A DNA stretch of 64,000 bases, taken from assembly GCA_036365455.1 (NCBI GenBank), contig JAWQUS010000010.1:13400501-13464500 (forward strand). Direction: 5' to 3'. Made by a program: the position numbers and the translations under genes. Source of the DNA: Macrosoma leucophasiata (Eukaryota; Arthropoda; Insecta; Lepidoptera; Hedylidae). The notes beneath the pieces were generated by a model. It saw only the letters and a list, made by a program, of their open reading frames with translations, was not told where the DNA came from and made no database searches. Positions 57,101 to 64,000 of the stretch are shown piece after piece. Every line of letters begins with the position of its first letter. Position 1 is the stretch's first letter.

Positions 57101-58066
57101 CTGGGCGTCGAAACGTTTGACGTCGGGACGCTAGGCGTCGGGACCCTGAGCGTCGGAACGCTCGGCGTCGGGACCCTGGGCGTCGGGACGCTCGGCATCG
57201 GGACGTTCGACGTAGGGACGTTCGACGTAGGGGCGCTGAGCGTTGGAATGTTTGTCGTCGGGACACTCGGCGTCGGGACCCTGGCCGTCGGGACGCTGGA
57301 CGTCGGGACGCTGGGCGTCGGGACGCTCGGCGTCGGGACGCCCGGCGCCGGGACGCCCGGCGTCGGGACGCCCGGCGTCGGGACGCCCGGCGTCGGGACG
57401 CGCGGCGTCGGGACGCCCGGCGTCGGGACACTGGGCGTCGGAACGCTGGGCGTCGGGACGATGGGCGTCGGGAGCCTGGGCATCAGACGCTGGGCGTCGG
57501 GCCGCTGGGCGTCGGGACGCTGGGCGTCGGGACGCTGGGCGTCGAAACGTTCGACGTCGGGACGCTAGGCGTCGGGACCTTTGGCGTCGGGACGATGGGC
57601 GTCGGGATGCTAGGCGTCGGGGCGATGGGCGTTGGGACGCTCGGCGTCGGGACGCCCGGCGTCGGGACGCTCGGTGTCGGTGCGCCCGGCGTCGGGACGC
57701 TCGGCGTCGGAACGCCCGGCGTCGGGACGCTCGGCGTCGGGACGCCCGGCGTCGGGACGCCCGGCGTCGGGACGCTCGGCGTCGGGACGCTCGGCGTCGG
57801 GACGCTCGGCGTCGGGACGCCCGGCGTCAGGACGCTCGGCGTCGGGACTCCCGGCGTCGGGACGCTCGGCGTCGGGACTCCCGGCGTCGGGACTCTCGGC
57901 GTCGGGACGCTCGGCGTCGGGACGCTCGGCGTCGGGAAGCTGGGCGTCGGGAAGCTGGGCGTCGGGATACTGGGCGTCGGGACGCTGGGCGTCGGGACGA
58001 TGGGCGTCGGGAGCCTGGGCGTCGGGACGTTCGACGTCGGGACGTTCGACGTAGGGACGCTAAGCG
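54112..58066. repeat. 15-bp GC-rich palindromic minisatellite, about 264 units
   Basis: Unit ggcgtcgggacgctg and variants: the spacer between GACGC and GCGTC is TGG, TCG, CCG or TTG, and GACGC often changes to GACGA, GAAGC, GAGCC or GACCC. Each unit contains the inverted pair GCGTC-GG-GACGC, and neighbouring units also pair (GACGC-TGG-GCGTC), so either strand can fold along its whole length. There are about three CpG per unit in an otherwise AT-rich region. Because 15 is a multiple of 3 and the unit has no stop in most frames, very long open frames appear on both strands (runs of GVGTL, ASGRW, RRDAG; minus VPTPS, SRRPA). They lack splice or start context and change frame at units of 14 or 16 bp, so none is called a gene. 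Confidence 0.98.
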
Positions 58067-58209
58067 ATTATATTACTTAAGCTTACTTTTCTTAATAAAA
58101 AGGCGTAATAGTGAAAGAGGCGAAGGCTGAAGAGAATCAAAAGGCATGTAAACAGATCACAATTTACGGTTATAACAATAATGAAACAGGAAAGCAAATT
58201 GTTGAATTA

Positions 58210-58390
58210 TTGTCGTTACAGACAGGGGGATAGATAGGGGCTAGACCCGAATTATGTCACGTGTTACTACGCCGATAAGAGCTTTATATTCGCAATTCTG
58301 ACACCTGGTAATGACCACTATTTTCATAATATGGGAGCTAAAGTTTGTTACGTAAATGTTGTTACCTATATGTATAGAGGCTTGGCTTAA
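58210..58390. repeat. Family F repeat, copy 1
   Basis: gaattatgtcacgtgttact, cgataagagctttatattcg, caattctgacacctg, gaccactattttcataatat; recurs in diverged form at 59055-59225. Confidence 0.55.
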
Positions 58391-58659
58391 TTATCTTGTT
58401 GGATTATTGTGATTGAAGATATTTGCGTACGGCTAATCACTAAATGATGCATTGATGAAAATTTGTCAGGTAGAAGTGTACCTCACTACTGTACTCAGAA
58501 CAGTTTTTTTCTCTATCGGGAACTGTGCTATTTTCCAGGATACAATATATCCTATGCTTTATTCCAGACTATGATCGAATCCTTTTTGCCATTTGGGCGT
58601 GAAAGAGAAACAAACATATATCGTAACTTCCATATTTATTTTATCTTACTACTAAGTAC

Positions 58660-58790
58660 GTACCTATTGTAAATGTGAAAGAAAGGATGTTTGTTTGTTG
58701 CTCAATCACGTTAAAACGGCTGGACGCATTTCTATGAAATTCTATACACAGGTAGAGTATATACCTACGGCTGTTGGACAATTATCCTGT
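58660..58790 (+). repeat. Dispersed 'gtttgttgctcaatcacg' repeat
   Basis: gaaagaaaggatgtttgttt, gttgctcaatcacgttaaaa, cggctggacgcatttctatg, aaattctatacacag: a common lepidopteran repeat. No ORF. Confidence 0.45.
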
Positions 58791-59054
58791 TCAGAGTTCC
58801 TTATGGAATCTTTAAATAGATCTCCACATTAAAATAACCGAAACTTGGCTTATGTTATTTGTTATTGTGTGCACATTTGGCAAGAGATGGCAAAAGTACC
58901 ACAGACCAAAGAGGATCACTTTTTATTTAGGTGAGTAATGTAGGTAACATTTCGCCCGTGCGAAGCCGGTGTGGACCGCTAGCAGAGCATATGTAATAAT
59001 ACTACGCTGCTAGTAACATATATATTGACACAATTATTGGTGTAACGGTGTAAT

Positions 59055-59225
59055 GTAACAGACACAGGGCTAACATCTCACGAATTACGGCACGCGTCAG
59101 TGCGATAAGGGCTTAATATTCGCAATCCCGACACACCGACATAATGATCGCTATTTTCGTAACGGGGAAGCAAAATGTGCGTGTGTCTCAAATGTTGTCG
59201 CCTAAATATTTATGAACCAGTAATA
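59055..59225. repeat. Family F repeat, copy 2
   Basis: ctcacgaattacggcacgcg, gataagggcttaatattcgc, aatcccgacacaccgacata, atgatcgctattttcgtaac: direct-repeat partner of 58210-58390. Confidence 0.55.
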
Positions 59226-59289
59226 AATAAACAACTTGTCGAAATATAATAAGTGTTTGTGCTTTCATTGCATAAAGTTACCGGGTTTT

Positions 59290-59470
59290 GCCGCTTGACA
59301 CTCTACCCCTTCAGGATTACAGGCGTGAAGTTACGTACATAATTTTTTTATTATAAGGCCCGTTATCCACCAAAGTGGAGATGAGAGGAGACGAGAGCAG
59401 ATATGCTACAAGGCTGGCAGGTTATTTCCACCAAAGCGGAGAGGTGTAGTAAGCCCGCATGGTTCCATGG
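59290..59470. repeat. SINE S1 tail scrap and a short 'ccaccaaagcggag' repeat
   Basis: ctaccccttcaggattacag, gcgtgaagttacgt is the S1 tail in + orientation. tatccaccaaagtggagatg then recurs as ttccaccaaagcggagaggt 60 bp later. Confidence 0.45.
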
Positions 59471-59794
59471 GAAATGGATGTTTTTTTTTTGTCACCTTTA
59501 TAATAAAAAAATACTAATATCCTATCATGGATATAACATATGGATACAACCATATACGGGTAGGTTATGTTATTTTTACGAACGGATATATTTGATGTTG
59601 TATGAATTACGTGAAGATTCATTTAGATATCATAATTATGGAGACCGTCCCAATGAGTCCAAAGTACAAACATCAGAATTCTGTCCTTTATTGTTGAGGA
59701 GTTGGGAATTTTCCACACTTCGGGTGATGGTTTAATGTTGTAAGGGTAGGTATAAGTATCACGAATCAATCAGACCTGTGGCAGCTGCTTACAT

Positions 59795-59920
59795 TACATT
59801 GTACGTATGGCCCTGTAATAATTATCACAGAGACATAAGAACTAAGGTCTGCGGGGTGGCAACGCAACTGCAGTCATCACATAACATCCATGTGAACTGC
59901 AAGCTTGCTTACCAAATTTG
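59795..59920 (+). repeat. Family A fragment, copy 14
   Basis: gtacgtatggccctgtaata, attatcacagagacataaga, cagtcatcacataacatcca, tgtgaactgcaagcttgctt. Confidence 0.55.
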
Positions 59921-60478
59921 TAAAATAAAAATACATTTTAAATTAACTTATTTTCTTGAATAATAACTCTCATAAAATATCCTCGACCAAGACACTTTTC
60001 AAACTAAACAGAACCAGTTCATCCTGCGGTATATCCTCACAAAAACACAAAGTTTATACTTGCGTTAAAAATGCAGTTCGAGTATTCTCTTTTCCACTAA
60101 GTGAATTGAATGATCATTAGTGAACAAGTAAGTTTATCACATAGCCATATCAGCACGTCTTTACATGATCGATTGCTGAGTTATAATCGTTATAATGAAA
60201 TAAAAGCTCCCTATTATTCTCTGGAGATTGAACAGTAGGTACAACCTTCAAGTGCTCTCAAATATATTGGCTGACTTGAAAACAATTGTTTAGCTGACTA
60301 TGAAGATAATAAAGTTTAGAATAGGCAGCGGATAACTTACACAATTACATTGACACACTTATCAGCCGCTTCGACTTTTGAACTTCTAGACATAAGTTAT
60401 CTGCTTATGATTAATGTTTAACAGTTTGGTAACCGGTAATGTACAATTAGTTGGGACTTGAGAAGTTAATGCGTGGTA

Positions 60479-60587
60479 ACTGCCTCAGTAGCCTAGTGGT
60501 AGCAGGCCACTACTACTATGCTGGAGGTCCTGTGTTCGATTCTCGGGTCGGGGTTATCAGAGATAACGGTTTGAAATCCTTTATCTT
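60479..60587 (+). repeat. tRNA-derived SINE S1, copy 3, truncated by family A
   Basis: ctgcctcagtagcctagtgg, tagcaggccactactactat, B box tgttcgattctcgggtcggg, agagataacggtttgaaatc, ctttatc; interrupted there by the family A T-run. Confidence 0.75.
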
Positions 60588-60840
60588 TTTTTTATGTAAT
60601 GGAAGTGGCAAACAAGCTTGCAGTTCACATTGATGTTAAGTGATGACTGCAGCCTATAGACACCCACAGAAAGACCAAGATCAAAATGCAGATGCGTAAC
60701 CACTCCTGAGGCCTAAGGTGTTATGCCTCTGTGCCGGAATTTACAGGGCCATACATTACCACCTGACCGGAATACGATAGCGCTGAACACTACCATTTAG
60801 CGGCAAGTATATTAGGTAATGCGGTGGTGCTTGTATCTGA
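60588..60840 (-). repeat. Family A retroposon, copy 15
   Basis: T-run, tatgtaatggaagtggcaaa, caagcttgcagttcacattg, cctgaggcctaaggtgttat, ggtaatgcggtggtgc; near-consensus, so probably recent. Confidence 0.8.
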
Positions 60841-60859
60841 CAGTCATTCCGTATTCTTT

Positions 60860-60970
60860 TATTCCAGTTTATTCAGTTTATTCATTTATTTCATATAATT
60901 AAAACTAACCTAGAGTGAATAACCACTAATAATAATCAAAAACACATAATAAATTAAACTTTAACACTTT
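60860..60970 (-). repeat. Family G fragment
   Basis: ttattcatttatttcatata, actaacctagagtgaataac, cactaataataatc: the proximal G block. Confidence 0.45.
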
Positions 60971-61554
60971 ATATTCATCTCATTTACTCTGTGTACGACT
61001 AATTTACCTACTTACCTACAAGATTATCGCGCTGTTACAACTGGGTGTAAACAACGAGTAGGTACTTACGTGTTTCTTCATATCGTAATGTACTAAATGG
61101 TTTAGAACTTTTTGTTATAAGATTTTGTAGCAACTGTTTTTTATCTTCTGGGTGTTAATAGTTAGGGGGGTAATCGGAATGCGGGAAAAGTTAATAATCT
61201 ATACCTACGTAATTATAGAATATTGATACCGGAAATAGGTGTTTGAGAAGCTTGAAGTTAAATGATTGGGGAATGATGATTGTCGTGTAGCCTTCAAATT
61301 TAAGATATCAATGTGTATCAGTAGTCAAATTTGATTTGCGAGTGAATTTAATTAAATCGATGCGTATACTAGGTAATCTTCTTTTATATCTATACAGCTT
61401 TTTAAAAAAAACAATAATTGGATTGGAGATTGGATTGGTTACAACGTTCGTATTTTTGTGAACAGAAAAATAATACGAGTCAGTCTAAATGACCAGTCGT
61501 GTAGCAACACTGTGTCAGCAAACTGTTCCGTCCGTAAATGTTTTTACCACTAAA
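60971..61554. other. Intergenic, no gene recognised
   Basis: AT-rich; no repeat family or coding pattern was recognised. Confidence 0.4.
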
Positions 61555-61700
61555 CGTCGTGGTAGAGTTCCAGTATCTGAGAGAGCATAGTCACCACCGC
61601 ATTACCTAATTTCTCCTCTGCCAAATAGTACCTAGTATTTAGGCCAATCGTATTTCGTTCAGATGGTAATGTATGAATGATATGGTGGTGGTTACAGAGC
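61555..61700 (+). repeat. Family A fragment, copy 16
   Basis: cgtcgtggtagagttccagt, caccaccgcattacctaatt, gttcagatggtaatgtatga. Confidence 0.5.
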
Positions 61701-61804
61701 TAGGCAAAACAACTTGGGCCTCAAGATCTGGGTATTTTATTTTTTTAGGAGAACAAAGAGTTTTAAATCTAGATAAGTAGGTACAAGTAATTGTTAAGTA
61801 TTAT

Positions 61805-61935
61805 TACACTAACCCGTATCTCCACCAACCCGCAATGGAGCAGCGTGGTGGAGTAAGCTCCTCCCACAAAAGGGAGAGACTCGTGTCCAGCAGTGTAACG
61901 AGTTGCCAGTTGCCTTTATTATTATTTATTTCCTT
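61805..61935 (+). repeat. 5S-SINE / RTE tail fragment
   Basis: taacccgtatctccaccaac, ccgcaatggagcagcgtggt, ggagtaagctcctcc, gtccagcagtgtaacg and an att-rich tail: the 3' third of the 5S-headed SINE at 35393 and 40318. Confidence 0.6.
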
Positions 61936-63855
61936 AGGTTTAAATCATGCGATGCTTAATTTCTAAATCTTTGACTTTAATCTGAATCTATTAGTTGCAA
62001 AACGCTAAAAGGCAGAGTGTTACTTGCGTATTTGAATTATTAGTAAGTAAAGTACCTAGTACGACGACTTCGTTACTTACTTAGCAGATATACTTTATAA
62101 ATATATAAATATCGAGTAAGCATGACATTGACTGATTGGTTAGATTGATTCTCTACCCTTAATTGGCTATCTAATATTTTTATCTTCTGTATAATGTTAT
62201 CTACAAACTTACTTTATTCCTAACAATAACCACAATTTAACAGCGGAACCACTTTTATGCGATTCATAGGTACCTACTTTACTTCAATTTCGTAGGCACC
62301 TAATAAAAATAATATGGTAGGATGAGCATAATAAATTCACGGGGATTTACTGAATATATGTGAATGCACTGAAACTGAAATAAAACCTGTATAATCCAGA
62401 ATCCTTCCACCTCGTTTTTTACGGATAAATAGAAAGAATAGTGTTCTGCAAAATACTATTTGGATAAATGGAGTTAAGTGGAATAGTTCCACAGCCAAAG
62501 TTAATGCACGTTTTTCGGTTATGAAACTTATTTACCTATAGGTACTTTTAATTCTTATTTATCTCAAAATTTTTACACTGAATAAGATTTATTATGAGTG
62601 GTCCATTTTAAAGTTTATTTCTATTTGGATAGTGTGTGAGCAAGCTTCTTATTTACGTCGTTGGTATTTCAATGTTTGATAAATTTCAGGCGCTGAAGAA
62701 CGCTACAATATAGAAAGCAGTAATAGGTAGATAGCATTTTATATTTTAATTACTTTTTTCTTAGTTCTTTGTTTCTGTTTTAAAACTTTTTGGTAAAATA
62801 ATTATATAAATACAAATGAAAACATCCTGCTGGACCTTGAGAACTACTTAAATACCTACTTATTTGGAGGTGGTACTTTGTGTGCTGTGGAATTTTCTTA
62901 ACAGTCAAATTGTAATTGCGTTTTATTCCAAAAACAACAGTCAAAACGAAGACGATCTTAGTAAATATGCGTTTGGTAGTTGTTTAGGGAAACACGGATT
63001 AACTGAGAGACTATTATGGCTGAATAAACATAAAATATACTCGGAAGGTGAATATGGATTGCTTCCCTCTACATCGTAGGTCGATGACATTCTTGTGCTT
63101 TGGTGAATTAGTGCTTTCCATTAAAACTTGAGGCAGGTGTACCAAAGTTCACATTCCTCTCTGTAGAGAAAATTTATGACTTTCCTAGGTACTTCTTTAT
63201 TCATTGAAGTAGGCAGGCTTCTATGGCCAATTGTTTGTAATAAGGTAATCCTTACTACAGCTATAAAAAGAAGCCTCTACAATGTACCTCTACTAGCTCT
63301 ACAACCATATTTTTATTTCGATTAATTTAAAGTCATCCAAACTGGAGACTACAACACACCAGCCATTTTGAAAAAGTGCACACTTACAAAAACTAAGTAG
63401 GTAATATTATTATCACACTGATAAAAAAAGTTTGTAAAACAGAATATGAAAGTTTGTACCCCTGTCTCGCATCATGAAATGTTAATATTATTATGTTGTC
63501 TGATCATATTCGATAAGTTATTGTACCTAATGTCATTAGAAAGTGAATAAAAAGTGGATTACTCTACATACACATAGGTATCAGTTGTTTAAGATTTGAG
63601 ACGTGGTTTTGATGTCAAGCAAGCGAAGGTAACTAGTGCGGGATACGGTAATAGAAATAATGATTATGTTATTTTTGGTGATGACTAAAATTATAATATG
63701 TTAGACAACATGCTAGGGGGGGCAGTTCACTGAACATGCGCTAGCAAGTGCTTTGTAACTCGATAGATTTACTAAAGGCTGGATTCCAAAACAAGTCGGT
63801 GAAGTAGATAAAAAGACTTAAAACCAATTTACAGTAGCTCGTGATGCAGCTAGGC
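61936..63855. other. Intergenic, one weak open frame
   Basis: AT-rich. An open frame at 62864-63079 contains FYSKNNSQNEDDLSKYAFGS, then LGKHGLTERLLWLNKHKI. An acceptor-like ttttcttaacag lies at about 62902. It could be a 3' exon of an unknown gene or an old transposon piece; no partner exon was found. Nothing else was recognised. Confidence 0.3.
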
Positions 63856-63857
63856 AA

Positions 63858-63950
63858 TCTCTTTGTCTTCGGGCAGGGATCTAACCTGCGACTTCTTTAT
63901 AACTAGCCCAGCCGCCTTACCTACTAGGTACTAAGCTACTGAAGCTCCAC
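63858..63950 (-). repeat. tRNA-derived SINE S3
   Basis: The reverse strand reads ttcagtagcttagtacctag, taaggcggctgggctagtta, then B box gcaggttagatccctgcccg. It is a tRNA-like head distinct from S1 and S2. It does not fold into a convincing tRNA. Confidence 0.6.
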
Positions 63951-64000
63951 ATCCAATTATCGAATTTCTCTTTCCCTTCTTTTTTTGATTTAACCAACTT

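Noticed and set aside
54092..57568. 519-, 395-, 534- and (minus strand) 479-codon open frames as repeat-protein genes
   Set aside because: All lie in the 15-bp minisatellite. Other frames are also open, they change frame at 14- or 16-bp units, and there is no start, splice or end context.
54112..58066. CRISPR array
   Set aside because: No alternating repeat and unique-spacer pattern; spacers are 2-3 bp and recurrent, and the host is a eukaryote.
59403..59735. 110-codon frame as a gene
   Set aside because: It starts in a short dispersed repeat, has biased Tyr/Phe/Ile composition from AT-rich DNA, and an antisense open frame overlaps it.

Overview
The window looks like a piece of a moth or butterfly (Lepidoptera) nuclear genome. 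It is AT-rich, with GT-AG introns and protein genes cut into short exons. It is packed with TAGGTACCTAC-type simple sequence, poly(A)-ended retroposons, tRNA- and 5S-derived SINEs, MITEs and decayed LINE fragments of a kind familiar from lepidopteran assemblies. The call rests on repeat style and protein recognition only; no search was run.

Three genes are well supported, all on the + strand. (1) 251-3421 is the 3' part of nudC: four exons holding the end of the CS domain and the conserved C-terminus, with the N-terminus off the left edge. (2) 11239-17330 is a complete seven-exon odr-4 homologue of 463 aa with one C-terminal membrane anchor. (3) 20013-42060 is a complete four-exon gene for a 383-aa divergent tandem-C2 (synaptotagmin-like) protein, stretched over 22 kb by two large introns and one of 3.5 kb. 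Two weaker candidates are inferred from splice-compatible exons: a roughly 50-57-aa basic micro-protein at 5239-6884, and a two-exon 112-aa protein at 47089-53410.

Most of the rest is repeats. The commonest is a poly(A)-ended element here called family A, with about 17 copies or fragments. Others are three tRNA-derived SINE families (S1-S3), a 5S-rRNA-headed SINE with an RTE-like tail, palindromic MITEs, hAT-type MITEs (one with a BED-finger remnant), and LINE fragments (RT, RNase H and RTE tail pieces). Nested insertions give a relative order: A into E and into S1, G into A and into S1, MITE B into A, and an 'actagctg' element into D.

The most unusual object is at 54112-58066: about 4 kb, near 264 copies, of a GC-rich 15-bp minisatellite. 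Each unit is itself palindromic (GCGTC-GG-GACGC plus a 3-bp spacer), and the array has higher-order repeats of 360, 600 and about 883 bp. It abuts a truncated dispersed repeat. Its large 'proteins' in several frames are artefacts of a stop-free, multiple-of-three unit.

A second theme is the number of near-perfect short inverted repeats. At least one, at 19087-19133, can be compared with sister copies and looks like an inverted templated insertion (template switch). A longer inverted duplication of about 110 bp surrounds a transposon-type Cys-rich ORF at 22291-22866.
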